Below, piece by piece: positions 48,489 through 58,095 of a DNA stretch of 64,000 nucleotides. The notes beneath the pieces were generated by a model. It was not told where the DNA came from. It made no database searches and saw only the letters and a list, made by a program, of their open reading frames with translations. The number at the start of each line of letters is the position of its first letter. Position 1 is the stretch's first letter. The position numbers were made by a program, and so were the translations under genes. The DNA is from Niveispirillum sp943370215 (GTDB lineage: Bacteria > Pseudomonadota > Alphaproteobacteria > Azospirillales > Azospirillaceae): the NCBI GenBank assembly GCA_943370215.1, contig CALRQC020000024.1, positions 1 to 64,000 on the forward strand. Direction: 5' to 3'.

Positions 48489-49262
48489 CTATCCTTTGCG
48501 CAATTGCTCGCGCACCTTGGCGATGCGGGCGAAGCGGAAAAAGGCGATGATGGCGGCGATTTCCAGCCCCTGCAGCCCGAACACCCAATAGCCCTTCAGG
48601 CAGAAATACCGGACCAGGTTGATGGGAAATTCCGCCATCAGCCGCAGGGCGGAAAAGCGCTTGCCCTTCCCCTTGGCCATGATCTCCGCCGCCTGCGCGC
48701 TGCTATAGCGGTTGAGCTTGCCGATCAGATCGGCATGGGAGCGAATCGAGCGGTGGATGATGATCGACCGGAGCTTGCCCACCGCCCCGCTATGCATGAT
48801 GACGGCATCATGGGTTTCGCTGTCGGCAAAGCGGCCATGGCGGCGGTCATAGAGCCGGATGTAATGATGCCGGGGGGCAAAGCGGTGGGGCCGGGGCTGG
48901 CCATCCAGCGTCATCACCGTCTGGATGCGATAACCCTGAAGCGGCGGCGTGCCGGCGGCGAACAGGGCCCGCACCTCCGCTTCCAGTTCCGGTACCGCCT
49001 CCTCATCGGCATCGATGTTCAGCAACCAGTCATGCCGGCATTCCATCTCACCAAAGCGCTTCTGCGGGCCATAGCCGGGCCAGTCATGATGGATGACGCG
49101 GGCGCCGAGGGAGGTGGCCAGGGCCTGGGTTCCATCGGTGCTGCCGCTGTCGATCACCAGCACCTCATCCACCCAATCGCGTACCGCCCGGATGACGGGG
49201 CCGATCCGGTCCGCCTCATTCAAGGCAATGATGAAGGCGGAAATGGGGAGCTTCTCGGCCAT
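48489..49262 (-). CDS. family 2 glycosyltransferase (LPS-core WaaE/KdtX-like)
   Basis: The 257-residue protein has the GT2 nucleotide-sugar site ISAFIIALNEADRIG, VDEVLVIDSGSTDGTQALA, DWLLNIDADEEAVPELE (DXD) and a C-terminal hydrophobic hairpin (RYFCLKGYWVFGLQGLEIAA) anchoring it to the inner membrane. The pattern VLVIDSGSTDGT with GYGPQKRFG is typical of WaaE/KdtX, which adds a glucose to inner-core heptose. Family is certain, the exact sugar is not. It is divergent from sspB. Confidence 0.87.
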   Translation of the reverse strand: MAEKLPISAFIIALNEADRIGPVIRAVRDWVDEVLVIDSGSTDGTQALATSLGARVIHHDWPGYGPQKRFGEMECRHDWLLNIDADEEAVPELEAEVRALFAAGTPPLQGYRIQTVMTLDGQPRPHRFAPRHHYIRLYDRRHGRFADSETHDAVIMHSGAVGKLRSIIIHRSIRSHADLIGKLNRYSSAQAAEIMAKGKGKRFSALRLMAEFPINLVRYFCLKGYWVFGLQGLEIAAIIAFFRFARIAKVREQLRKG

Positions 49263-49506
49263 GGTCTGTCCTTGGCGGGAAAGGCAGGGGGCGGGCAGAG
49301 CAATAGCACGGACGTCAGAAAAAGGGGGAGGCACATCGCCACCCCGCTTGCGCAAGCCAGCGCACAAAAAAGCGACGAATTGTGGGCGCGCCGTACAGTC
49401 ATTCGCCGGCAATGCTTGATTATCGGCTGATAATAGGCTTGTCTTGCAGAATGTAGGTGCCGGGCTTTTGCGCCCGCTTCGTTCTTGCCAGGGGTTTGCC
49501 GTACCG

Positions 49507-50019
49507 ATGTCCGAGGATTTGCTCCGCTATGACCGCATGGTCGAGGCCGCCAAGCGCAGCGTGGTGCGTCAGGCCCTGCGTGAGGTATTGGGCCTGGGCG
49601 GCCAGTTGCCGGGTGAACATCATTTCTACATCACCTTTCGCACCGATGATGCGGCCGATGTGGAAATGCCGGACTATCTGCGGGCCAAATACCCGTCGGA
49701 AATGACCATCGTTCTACAATATCAGTTCTACGACCTGACCGTGGATGCCCATACGTTCGGCGTCACCCTCAGCTTTGGCGGCGTGCTGCGCCGTCTGGTC
49801 ATTCCCTATATCTCCATCGTCACCTTCGCCGATCCGTCGGTGAATTTCGTGCTGCAGTTCCAGTCGGACGACATGCCCGCCATCCTGCCTGACGAGGATG
49901 ATGAGGGCGCAAGCGACATCATGGCGACGGAAGAAGAAGCCGAACCCGCCAAGGCCGATGATGATACGCCCCGCCCCACCGGCACCGTGGTGGCGCTGGA
50001 CGCTTTCCGGAAGAAGTGA
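49507..50019 (+). CDS. sspB: ClpXP adaptor SspB (alphaproteobacterial type)
   Basis: SspB delivers ssrA-tagged and other proteins to ClpXP for degradation. The 170-residue protein has the substrate-binding domain (YDRMVEAAKRSVVRQALREV, HHFYITFRTD, EMTIVLQYQFYDLTV, LSFGGVLRRLVIPYISIVTF), an acidic disordered linker near residues 125-160, and the C-terminal ClpX-binding tail VVALDAFRKK. ATG 49507 fits. Confidence 0.94.
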   Translation: MSEDLLRYDRMVEAAKRSVVRQALREVLGLGGQLPGEHHFYITFRTDDAADVEMPDYLRAKYPSEMTIVLQYQFYDLTVDAHTFGVTLSFGGVLRRLVIPYISIVTFADPSVNFVLQFQSDDMPAILPDEDDEGASDIMATEEEAEPAKADDDTPRPTGTVVALDAFRKK

Positions 50020-50021
50020 CC

Positions 50022-50405
50022 ATGGCGGGCGGCCGGAAAACCCCGCCGCCCAAAGCCTTGCCAGCTTTTGTGTGTCATGTGCTGGATCTGCTGACCCCAC
50101 TGGGACCGGTGGTGGCCCGCGCCATGTTCGGCGGCTGGGGCCTGTCGCTGGATGGCAACACTTTCGCCCTGATCGCGGGGGACGAGCTTTATTTCAAGGT
50201 CGACGATAGCAACCGCCCCGCCTATCTGGCGCGGGGCCGCTTGCCCTTTGCGCCTTATCCCGATCAGCCCCGCCGCACCATGGGCTATTACCCGCCGCCA
50301 CCCGACGCACTGGAGGAAGTGGACAGCCTGCTGCCCTGGGCCCGCGACGCCCTGGCCGTCGCTGGGCGGGCCGCCTTGGTCAAAGCCAAACCACGGGGTG
50401 GATAA
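50022..50405 (+). CDS. TfoX N-terminal domain protein
   Basis: This 127-residue cytoplasmic protein matches TfoX/Sxy N-terminal domain proteins: HVLDLLTPLGPVVARAMFGG, ALIAGDELYFKVDDSNRPAY, and YYPPPPDALEEVDSLLPWAR. TfoX/Sxy proteins control competence genes in gamma-proteobacteria, but short alphaproteobacterial versions are uncharacterised. It starts 2 bases after the sspB stop, so the two are co-translated. Confidence 0.88.
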   Translation: MAGGRKTPPPKALPAFVCHVLDLLTPLGPVVARAMFGGWGLSLDGNTFALIAGDELYFKVDDSNRPAYLARGRLPFAPYPDQPRRTMGYYPPPPDALEEVDSLLPWARDALAVAGRAALVKAKPRGG

Positions 50406-50504
50406 GCCGCATATTTCCGCACGACCGTGCGTATTTACCTTGACGCCCTGCCCGGCTTGCGGCGTCCTTGGCGGCAATCAAACCTGAACAGGGGGAATTG
50501 TCCG

Positions 50505-51254
50505 ATGAGCGATCATATTCTGCTGCGTGACGAAGAGGGCGTGCGTCACATCACCCTGAACCGGCCGGACAAGCGCAACGCGCTGACCGCCGCCATGTAT
50601 GCCACGATGGCCGATGCCCTGACCGACGCCGCCAAGGGCGGGCAGGTGCGGGCCGTGCTGTTCAGCGGGGCTGGCGGCTTTTTCACCGGTGGCAATGATA
50701 TCGGCGACTTTCTGGCCAACCCGCCGCAGGGGCCTGATGCCCCCGTCTTCCGCTTTCTGATGGCGCTGGCCACCAGCCCGCTGGCCCTGGTGGCCGCCGT
50801 GGAAGGCCAGGCGGTGGGCATCGGCACCACCATGCTGTTGCATTGCGATCTGACCTATGCGGCCCCCAATGCCCGGTTGCATGTGCCCTTTGTCGATCTG
50901 GGTTTGGTGCCAGAGGCGGCCAGCAGCCTGCTGATGCCGCGGACCATGGGCCATGCCACCGCCGCCCGCATGTTGATGCTGGGCGAACCACTGGAAGCGG
51001 AAGAGGCCAAGCAGGCCGGCATCCTGTCCGGCATCGTCCCGGTGGAAGCCTTGGCCGCAACCGCCACCGCCAAGGCCCGCGCGCTGGCCGCCAAGCCGGC
51101 TGAAGCGTTGCGCCAGACCAAGGCACTGATGAAGCCCAACCCGCAGGAAGTGCTGGCCGTGATGGCCAAGGAAGCGGAGATTTTCAGCCGCAGCCTGCGT
51201 TCCCCCGAAGCCATCGCCGCCTTCCAAGCCTTTATGGGACGGGCCAAGAAGTAA
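50505..51254 (+). CDS. enoyl-CoA hydratase/isomerase family protein
   Basis: The 249-residue crotonase-fold protein begins with HITLNRPDKRNALTAAMYATM, has an oxyanion-hole region FSGAGGFFTGGNDIGDF and AAVEGQAVGIGTTMLLHCDLTYAA, and a helical C-terminus. The first catalytic glutamate position reads LGLVPEAASSLLMPRTMG, normal for hydratase/isomerase members. Exact acyl-CoA substrate unknown. ATG 50505 follows a GGGGGAA box. Confidence 0.92.
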   Translation: MSDHILLRDEEGVRHITLNRPDKRNALTAAMYATMADALTDAAKGGQVRAVLFSGAGGFFTGGNDIGDFLANPPQGPDAPVFRFLMALATSPLALVAAVEGQAVGIGTTMLLHCDLTYAAPNARLHVPFVDLGLVPEAASSLLMPRTMGHATAARMLMLGEPLEAEEAKQAGILSGIVPVEALAATATAKARALAAKPAEALRQTKALMKPNPQEVLAVMAKEAEIFSRSLRSPEAIAAFQAFMGRAKK

Positions 51255-51366
51255 GGAATGCCAAAGGGGGGCGCGGACCTGCCCCCCTTTCGCACCGCTG
51301 GCGGCAAGGCGCTGTTTCAGTTAGGACTAGCCGCGACCGCGATGCCGCAACGAGGCCCCGTCCAAT

Positions 51367-52239
51367 ATGCGCCTTTCCCCCGCCAGCGCCCTTTCCGCCG
51401 CCCTGCTGCTGGGCGCGCCAGCCGCCTTTGCCCAACCGGCCCTGATCGGCACGGAAACCACCGATGGTACCGCCCCGCTCTGGGAAGCGGGCGTGTTTGC
51501 CGCCGGTGGCTATATCAGCCATTATCCGGCGGCATCAGAGGGGCAGTTCCGCGCGCTGCCCCTGCCCTACATCATCTATCGCGGTGACACGCTGCGTATC
51601 GGCGATGATGGCTTCGTGCGGGCCCGCAAGGAATTCGCTGACCAGCGGCTGGAGATCGATATCGGGCTGGGTGGCGCCTTCGATGTGGATAGCAAGGAAA
51701 ACAAGGCCCGCGCCGGAATGCCGGACCTGGACCTGCTGGTCGAGGCCGGGCCGAAGGCAACCTGGCACTTCAATCCCAAGAAGGATCCGGTACAGGTCGA
51801 CCTGTCGATGGAGGTGCGGGCCGTGATCTCTGCACGGTTCATCTCCTTCGGGTATGAAGGATTTACGGTCAACCCACAGATCAGCGTATTCGACCGTGAA
51901 TTCATGGGCACGCATCTGCGCGCCTATGGCTCACTGGGGCCGATCTTCGGCTATGACGGGGTGAATGAATATTTCTATCAGGTGGACCGGACCTATGCCA
52001 CGTCCGACCGTCCTGCCTATCGCGCCAAGAGTGGCTATATCGGTACCAAGTCGACGCTGGGCCTGGCCTATCCGGTAACGGAAAACCTGCTGGTCTTCAC
52101 CGCCACCCAGATCGGATATTATGGGGGTGCTGCCAACGCCGACAGCCCGCTGCACCGGGACAATCTGAATGTCAATGTCGGTGCCGGGATACGCTGGTCC
52201 TTCTGGCATTCCGACACGCGGGTGCCGATCGTCCGTTAA
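51367..52239 (+). CDS. MipA/OmpV family outer membrane protein
   Basis: The 290-residue protein has a signal peptide (MRLSPASALSAALLLGAPAA, cut near AFA) and the MipA/OmpV beta-barrel pattern: alternating strands, WEAGVFAAGGYISHYPAASE, ALPLPYIIYRGDTLRIGDDG and a C-terminal strand VGAGIRWSFWHSD. E. coli MipA is a scaffold for murein synthesis enzymes; other members are porin-like. It ends a run of plus-strand genes. Confidence 0.9.
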   Translation: MRLSPASALSAALLLGAPAAFAQPALIGTETTDGTAPLWEAGVFAAGGYISHYPAASEGQFRALPLPYIIYRGDTLRIGDDGFVRARKEFADQRLEIDIGLGGAFDVDSKENKARAGMPDLDLLVEAGPKATWHFNPKKDPVQVDLSMEVRAVISARFISFGYEGFTVNPQISVFDREFMGTHLRAYGSLGPIFGYDGVNEYFYQVDRTYATSDRPAYRAKSGYIGTKSTLGLAYPVTENLLVFTATQIGYYGGAANADSPLHRDNLNVNVGAGIRWSFWHSDTRVPIVR

Positions 52240-52300
52240 ACCCGTTCCCGATAAGCAGCCCCCCCTCAGGGAACGGGGACGGCAGCGCGGAAAATTGAAG

Positions 52301-52367
52301 CCCCGTGATCAGTTCCGATCACGGGGGCATGGGACATGCCCCTTGGATGCCGCCATCTGGCATCTGA
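52301..52367. repeat. hairpin-rich intergenic segment, possible short relative of the multi-hairpin element
   Basis: Three stems follow one another: CCCCGTGATC-N6-GATCACGGGG, GGGGCAT-N5-ATGCCCC (sharing bases with the first, so the two exclude each other) and ATGCC-N7-GGCAT. The end reads CTGAGG, as in copy C, and the middle GGGCATG...CATGCCCCTTGG recalls copy C's first palindrome. The three-stem core of copies A-C is missing. Confidence 0.5.
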
Positions 52368-52432
52368 GGAAACATGGAAATAGCGCACCGGGGGCGAGAC
52401 AGTCAGGCCCGGAGCCCCGGTTGCAGCCAGCA

Positions 52433-52915
52433 TCAGGCCGGAATGGCCAGATGGCCGAATTCCTTCACCACCGCATCATAGATCGCCCGCTTGAAGGGCA
52501 CGATCATGCGCGGCAATTCCTCCACCGACACCCATTGCCAAGCATCGAACTCCGGATGATCGGTATCCAGGTTGATATCGGCATCGCTGCCGGTGAAACG
52601 GCAGGCCACCCATTTTTGCGTCTGGCCGCGATATTTGCCGCCCCAGACCTTACCCAGCAGGTTGGGCGGTAGATCATAGCTGAGCCATTGGCCGCTTTCC
52701 GCCAGAACAGTGGCCTTGGCGGTGCCGATTTCCTCCTCCAGCTCCCGCAACGCAGCATCCGCGGTGCTCTCCCCCGGATCAATGCCACCTTGCGGCATCT
52801 GCCAAGCATCGGGCGTATCCACGCGACGTGCGACGAAGATATGCCCATTCTTGTTAATCAACATGATACCCACGCAAGGCCGGTAGGGCAGCGTCGACGG
52901 GTCAATTTTTGGCAT
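52433..52915 (-). CDS. rppH: RNA pyrophosphohydrolase (Nudix)
   Basis: RppH removes pyrophosphate from mRNA 5' ends and so starts RNase E decay. The 160-residue protein begins LPYRPCVGIMLINKNGHIFV, has the Nudix box GGIDPGESTADAALRELEEEIG and a C-terminal helix typical of the alphaproteobacterial IalA/RppH group. The start at 52915 gives MPKIDPSTLPYRPCVG, standard for the family. Confidence 0.95.
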   Translation of the reverse strand: MPKIDPSTLPYRPCVGIMLINKNGHIFVARRVDTPDAWQMPQGGIDPGESTADAALRELEEEIGTAKATVLAESGQWLSYDLPPNLLGKVWGGKYRGQTQKWVACRFTGSDADINLDTDHPEFDAWQWVSVEELPRMIVPFKRAIYDAVVKEFGHLAIPA

Positions 52916-53008
52916 GGTGACACGAAGGTCCGTTTAAAGGAATTTAATAAATATTAACGCAACCGGAGAGGGACGTCATCCACCCTTGAAGAAAAAATGC
53001 CAAACTGC

Positions 53009-54259
53009 TCAAGAATATTTGGAGCGCAAGAATTCCGGGCAACCTCGCAATCCTTGGTCGAGAGTGGCAGCCCGCAAGTCGGCTGCGGCAAAATTACCAT
53101 CCACCACACAGACGCCCTCCATCCGGGCCTTTGCGAAAACGGCACCACGGGCGTCAACGGCGGAAAGATTGGCCCCCCGCAGGTCCGTGGGCCATTCCCG
53201 ACCGGTTTTCCGGCCCTGTGCATCGCGCAGGGCCATAGGGCCGAACTGACTGTCCAGCAGGCTCGCTTCACGCAGGTCGGCCTGACGCAGGTTGGCCCCT
53301 TCGAAACAGGCATCACGCAGATCGGCCCCCCGGAAGCAACCGCCCGACAGGTTGGCCAGCCGCCAGACGGAACCACGCAGATTGGCACCAATGAAGCGGC
53401 CTTGGGACAGTTCCGCCGCTGAAAGATCATAGCCCGTCAGGTCCATGCCGGACATATCGACCCCCACCAGCACCAGCCGCTGCCCCTCCTGCCCGCCGCT
53501 GATCACCCAATTCTGATGCGCCGTCAGCGCCTGTACCAAATCGGATGGCAGGTCGGCATGGCTGGCCCGGAACGTCGCCCCCATCGTATAGGCTGCGTTG
53601 AAGTTCGCATCCTGCTGGGCCACGTTGCGCAGCCTGGCCTCCCGCAGATCGGCACGGGCAAAATCGGCGCCGGTGACCCGCGCATTATCCAGAACCGCCC
53701 CCTTCATCTTGGCATCGGCGAAACTGGCGCCACGCAGATCCGCCCCGGAAAGGTTGGCCGCAAAAAGATGCGCTCCCTTCAGGCTGGCCCCGGACAGATT
53801 GACAGCCGAAAGATCGGCACCGGACAGGTCCGCCCCATCCAGTGAAACGCCAGCCATATCAGCGCCGTTCAAATCGGCGCCCTGCTGCACCTTCTGCTGG
53901 CGCTTACCCACCCAGACGATCAGTTGTCCACAACGCAAATCCGCCCGATCCATCCGGGCGCCCGTCAGAAGCGCACCGGCCAAGTTGGCACCGCGCAGAT
54001 CGGTGCTGACCAGACTGGCCCGCGTCAGGTCGGCGCGTGCCAGATTGGCCCCAAACAGGTCAGCGCTATCCAACAGGGTGGATGCCAGATGCGCACCTTC
54101 CAGATTGACGCCACTCAACAGGGCAGACCGCAGATCCAACCCTTCCAGCCGTGCCGCCTGCAAATCGGCATTCTTGCGGTCCAGCCGCCGGCCGCCGGTC
54201 CGCCCTTCCAGGAAGCGGCGATGCAAATCGATTTCTGCGCTGAGTTCCGAGTTGCTCAT
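53009..54259 (-). CDS. pentapeptide repeat protein
   Basis: The 416-residue protein is built from A(D/N)LxX repeats, for example ADLFGANLARADLTRASL and LDGADLSGADLSAVNLSG, over two blocks: about residues 30-225 and 290-410. Between them a stretch with QDANFNAAYTMGATFRASHADLPSD interrupts the helix. Such proteins form a right-handed quadrilateral beta helix that mimics DNA or binds partners. No signal peptide or membrane segment is visible. ATG 54259 follows AAGGGGG. The function is unknown. Confidence 0.9.
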   Translation of the reverse strand: MSNSELSAEIDLHRRFLEGRTGGRRLDRKNADLQAARLEGLDLRSALLSGVNLEGAHLASTLLDSADLFGANLARADLTRASLVSTDLRGANLAGALLTGARMDRADLRCGQLIVWVGKRQQKVQQGADLNGADMAGVSLDGADLSGADLSAVNLSGASLKGAHLFAANLSGADLRGASFADAKMKGAVLDNARVTGADFARADLREARLRNVAQQDANFNAAYTMGATFRASHADLPSDLVQALTAHQNWVISGGQEGQRLVLVGVDMSGMDLTGYDLSAAELSQGRFIGANLRGSVWRLANLSGGCFRGADLRDACFEGANLRQADLREASLLDSQFGPMALRDAQGRKTGREWPTDLRGANLSAVDARGAVFAKARMEGVCVVDGNFAAADLRAATLDQGLRGCPEFLRSKYS

Positions 54260-54474
54260 CACGCCCCCTTTTGCGCGAGAATAATACAGGAATATCGGCG
54301 TGTGCAGCGGTCTCGTAAACGACGTCAAGGTCGGGATCAAAATCGCCGGGCGCGACTCGACAATGCCCGCGACATCCGCAGTGCATCGCACCACCGCAGC
54401 GCAGCAGTAACGAACGATCCCGCCCCGCCTCTTTGCTGCACGATCCCACGCTGAACGGCCCCCGGTTTGGACCG

Positions 54475-54503
54475 AAAATAAGTCAGTAGAATTGACCTAT
54501 TTT
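54475..54503. promoter_or_regulatory. inverted repeat, probable operator upstream of the ferredoxin oxidoreductase gene
   Basis: Arms AAAATAAGTCA and TGACCTATTTT (one mismatch) are separated by seven bases, 78 bases before the start of the oxidoreductase gene. An AT-rich dyad of this type is typical of a dimeric regulator site. As no plus-strand gene ends before it, a terminator is unlikely. Confidence 0.45.
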
Positions 54504-54580
54504 TTAGCGTTACGGTTGGAACGAACAGGTTCAGGCTATCGGCGCGCCATGATGGGCCGATGCAATAAAGGGGACGCTTC

Positions 54581-57500
54581 ATGAGCAACGCCGCCCGTAA
54601 ACTCGCCACCGTTTCCCTGGAAGATAAATATGCCCTGGAGCAGGGCACAGCCTTCATGAACGGCACCCAGGCATTGGTGCGCCTGCCGATGTTGCAGCGG
54701 CAGCGCGATCTGGCAGCGGGCTTGAATACGGGCGGCTTCATCTCCGGTTATCGCGGCTCGCCGCTGGGGGCCTATGATCAGGCGCTGTGGCAGGCCCGCA
54801 AGTTTCTGGCCAAGGGCAATATCCATTTCCAGCCCGGTGTGAATGAGGAGTTGGGCGCCACCGCCGTCTGGGGCAGCCAGCAGGTGAATCTGTGGAAAGG
54901 CTCCACCGTCGATGGCGTCTTCGGCATCTGGTATGGCAAGGGGCCGGGGGTGGACCGGTCCCTTGATGCCCTCAAGCACGCCAACTTTGCCGGCACCAGC
55001 CGGCATGGTGGCGTGCTGGCCTTTGCCGGCGATGATCATAGCTGCAAATCCTCCACCCTGCCGCACCAGTCCGACCAGGCCTTCATCCATGCCTTCATGC
55101 CGGTGATCAACCCGGCGGGCGTGCAGGAATTCCTGGATATGGGGCTGGTCGGCTTTGCCATGTCCCGCTACGCCGGCGCCTGGGTTGGCTTCACCACCAT
55201 TGCCGACACCATCGACACCACCGCCATCGTCTCGCTTGATCCGCAGCGGGTCAGTATTGTGGAGCCGACGGATTTCGCCCTGCCGCCCGGCGGGCTGAAT
55301 ATCCGGCTGCACGATACCCCGCTGATCCAGGAAGCGCGGATGATCGACTGGAAGCTGAATGCCGCCAAGGCCTTCGCCCGAGCCAACCGGTTGGACAAGG
55401 TGGTGTTCGGCCACCCCACCCCCCGGCTGGGGCTGGTCACCATCGGCAAATCCTATCTGGATGTGCGCCAGGCCCTGGATGAGTTGGAGATCGGGGAGGA
55501 ACTGGCCATTGAGCTGGGGCTGGGCATCTATAAGGTTGCCATGTCCTGGCCGCTGGAGCCCGAGGGTATGCGCGCCTTCGCCCAGACCACCGAGGAATTG
55601 CTGGTGGTGGAGGAAAAGCGTTCCCTGCTGGAAAGCCAGATCAAGGAACAGCTTTTCCACTGGGACCGCCGCCCCCGCGTGCTGGGCAAGACCGACCATG
55701 AGGGCAAGCCGCTTTTCACCGAAAAGGCCGAACTGAACCCAATCGATATTGCCCGCGTGCTGGGGGCCCGGCTGCTGTCCTTCGGTCCCAATGGCTATGT
55801 CAGCGAGCGGCTGGCAAGGATTGAGACGCGGATGGCGCGTGCGGCATCCTCTTCCACCGTGGTGCGCACGCCGTTCTTCTGCTCCGGCTGCCCGCACAAC
55901 ACCTCCACCAAGCTGCCCGAGGGCAGCCGGGGGCTGGCCGGCATCGGCTGCCATTACATGGTCACCTGGATGGGCCGGAACACCGATGTGTTCAGCCAGA
56001 TGGGCGGCGAGGGCGTGCACTGGATCGGCCAGAACCATTTCACCGAGGAAAACCATGTCTTCGCCAATCTGGGCGACGGCACCTATTTCCATTCCGGTAT
56101 CCTGGCCGTGCGCGCCGCCGTTTCGGCGAAGGTGAACATCACCTACAAGATCCTCTATAATGACGCCGTGGCCATGACCGGCGGTCAGCCGGTGGATGGC
56201 AACCTCTCCGTCTTCGACATTGCCCAGCAACTGGATGCGGAGGGGGTGCAGCGCATCGTCGTCGTCTCTGACGATCCGGAGAAATATGGTTTGGGGCGCG
56301 GCCTGCCGCACGGCACCAAAATCTTCCACCGCGACGAGCTGGATGGGGTGCAGCGCGACCTGCGGCAGGAAAAGGGCGTCACCATCCTGATCTATGAACA
56401 GACCTGCGCCGCCGAAAAGCGCCGCCGCCGCAAGCGCGGCAAGTTCCCCGATCCGGCCAAGCGGGTGGTGGTGAATGAACTGGTCTGTGAAGGCTGCGGC
56501 GATTGTTCGACCAAATCTTCCTGCCTCTCCGTGGTGCCGGTGGAAACCGAATTTGGCCGCAAGCGCCAGATCGACCAATCAAGCTGCAACAAGGATTTCT
56601 CCTGCCTGAAGGGCTTCTGCCCCAGCTTCGTGACGGTGGAAGGTGGGCTCTTGAAAAAGCCCAAGCCGGCGGCGAAGAAGGATGGGGATGATTGGGGCCC
56701 CCTGCCCCAGCCGGAAATCCCCACCCTGGACCGGCCCTGGAACATCCTGGTCACCGGCATTGGCGGTACCGGCGTTGTCACCATCGGGGCCATCCTGGGC
56801 ATGGCCACGCATCTGGAAGGGCGCGGCTTCACCGCCATGGATATGGCCGGGCTGGCGCAGAAGGGCGGTTCCGTCATTTCCCATCTGCGCATTGCCGAAC
56901 GGCCGGACCTGATCCATGCCAACCGCATCGTTGCCGGCGGGGCCGATCTGGTGCTGGCCTGCGATATCGTGGTGGCGGCCAATGCCGATGCCATCTCCAA
57001 GATGATGCCCACTCGTACGCAAGCGGTGGTGAACACGGCGGAGAATATCACTGCCGCCTTCATCACCAACCCCGATGCCACCGTGCCATCGGGCAGCCTG
57101 ACCCGTACCATCGCCAATGCTGTCGGCGGAGCGGAGAAGGTCCATGCGCTGGATGCCGCCAAGATCGCCACCGCGCTGTGCGGTGACAGCATTGCCACCA
57201 ATCTTTTCATGCTGGGTTATGCCTGGCAGAAGGGCCTGATCCCCACCAGCGCCGAGGCCATTGAGAAGGCCATTGAGATGAATGGCGCGGCGGTGAAGAT
57301 GAATATGGAGGCCTTCCGCTGGGGCCGCCGCGCCGCAGTCGACCCCGCCCGCGTCATCGACGCCGCCACGCCCAAGGCCGATACGACCGGTGCCTTTGCC
57401 CATCGCAAACTGTCGGAAACGCTGGAAGAGATGGTGGAACGCCGCGTCACCTTCCTGACCGATTATCAGGATGAAGCCTATGCCGGGCGCTACAAGGCAT

Positions 57501-58081
57501 TGGTGGAGCGGGTACGGTCGGTGGAGACCCAGCGCACCCCTGGCCGTGACCAGCTTTCCCGCAGCGTTGCCCGCTATCTGTTCAAGCTGATGGCCTATAA
57601 GGATGAATATGAGGTGGCGCGGCTTTACACCGACGGGCGTTTCCTGGCGCAGGTGAAAAGCCAGTTTGAAGGCGATTATAAGCTGAAATTCCATCTGGCC
57701 CCGCCGGCTACCGCCCCGGTGGACCCGACGACGGGCCAGTTGAAAAAACAGGAATTCGGCCCCGCCATGCTGTTGGGCTTCCGCCTGCTGGCCAAGCTGA
57801 AGGGGCTGCGCGGCACACGCTGGGACATTTTCGGCCGCCACCCGGAACGCAGGCTGGAGCGCCAGTTGATCAGCGATTACATCGCGGTGGTGGAAGAATT
57901 GCTGGCCGGCCTGTCACCAGCCAACCACGGGCTGGCGGTGGAGATCGCCGCCGTGCCGGAACATATTCGCGGCTATGGCCATGTGAAGATGGACCATCTG
58001 AAAAAGGCCAAGGAGAGCGAGGCTGAATTGCTTTCCCGCTGGCGCCACCCGCCGCCCACCATCAGTGCGGCGGCAGAATAA
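54581..58081 (+). CDS. indolepyruvate ferredoxin oxidoreductase family protein (fused alpha/beta-gamma type)
   Basis: This very large 1166-residue cytoplasmic enzyme decarboxylates 2-oxo acids (aryl pyruvates) to acyl-CoA with thiamine diphosphate and ferredoxin. The order is: a pyrimidine-binding domain (NTGGFISGYRGSPLGAYD), a TPP domain with FFCSGCPHNTSTK, GIGCHYMVTWM and GDGTYFHSGILAV, a cysteine-rich iron-sulfur domain near residues 634-675 (CEGCGDCSTKSSC, CNKDFSCLKGFCPS) and a C-terminal gamma domain from about 720 (GIGGTGVVTIGAILGMA). This fused layout is characteristic of proteobacterial members. It follows the inverted repeat at 54475. Confidence 0.93.
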   Translation: MSNAARKLATVSLEDKYALEQGTAFMNGTQALVRLPMLQRQRDLAAGLNTGGFISGYRGSPLGAYDQALWQARKFLAKGNIHFQPGVNEELGATAVWGSQQVNLWKGSTVDGVFGIWYGKGPGVDRSLDALKHANFAGTSRHGGVLAFAGDDHSCKSSTLPHQSDQAFIHAFMPVINPAGVQEFLDMGLVGFAMSRYAGAWVGFTTIADTIDTTAIVSLDPQRVSIVEPTDFALPPGGLNIRLHDTPLIQEARMIDWKLNAAKAFARANRLDKVVFGHPTPRLGLVTIGKSYLDVRQALDELEIGEELAIELGLGIYKVAMSWPLEPEGMRAFAQTTEELLVVEEKRSLLESQIKEQLFHWDRRPRVLGKTDHEGKPLFTEKAELNPIDIARVLGARLLSFGPNGYVSERLARIETRMARAASSSTVVRTPFFCSGCPHNTSTKLPEGSRGLAGIGCHYMVTWMGRNTDVFSQMGGEGVHWIGQNHFTEENHVFANLGDGTYFHSGILAVRAAVSAKVNITYKILYNDAVAMTGGQPVDGNLSVFDIAQQLDAEGVQRIVVVSDDPEKYGLGRGLPHGTKIFHRDELDGVQRDLRQEKGVTILIYEQTCAAEKRRRRKRGKFPDPAKRVVVNELVCEGCGDCSTKSSCLSVVPVETEFGRKRQIDQSSCNKDFSCLKGFCPSFVTVEGGLLKKPKPAAKKDGDDWGPLPQPEIPTLDRPWNILVTGIGGTGVVTIGAILGMATHLEGRGFTAMDMAGLAQKGGSVISHLRIAERPDLIHANRIVAGGADLVLACDIVVAANADAISKMMPTRTQAVVNTAENITAAFITNPDATVPSGSLTRTIANAVGGAEKVHALDAAKIATALCGDSIATNLFMLGYAWQKGLIPTSAEAIEKAIEMNGAAVKMNMEAFRWGRRAAVDPARVIDAATPKADTTGAFAHRKLSETLEEMVERRVTFLTDYQDEAYAGRYKALVERVRSVETQRTPGRDQLSRSVARYLFKLMAYKDEYEVARLYTDGRFLAQVKSQFEGDYKLKFHLAPPATAPVDPTTGQLKKQEFGPAMLLGFRLLAKLKGLRGTRWDIFGRHPERRLERQLISDYIAVVEELLAGLSPANHGLAVEIAAVPEHIRGYGHVKMDHLKKAKESEAELLSRWRHPPPTISAAAE

Positions 58082-58095
58082 AAACCCAGCCACAT

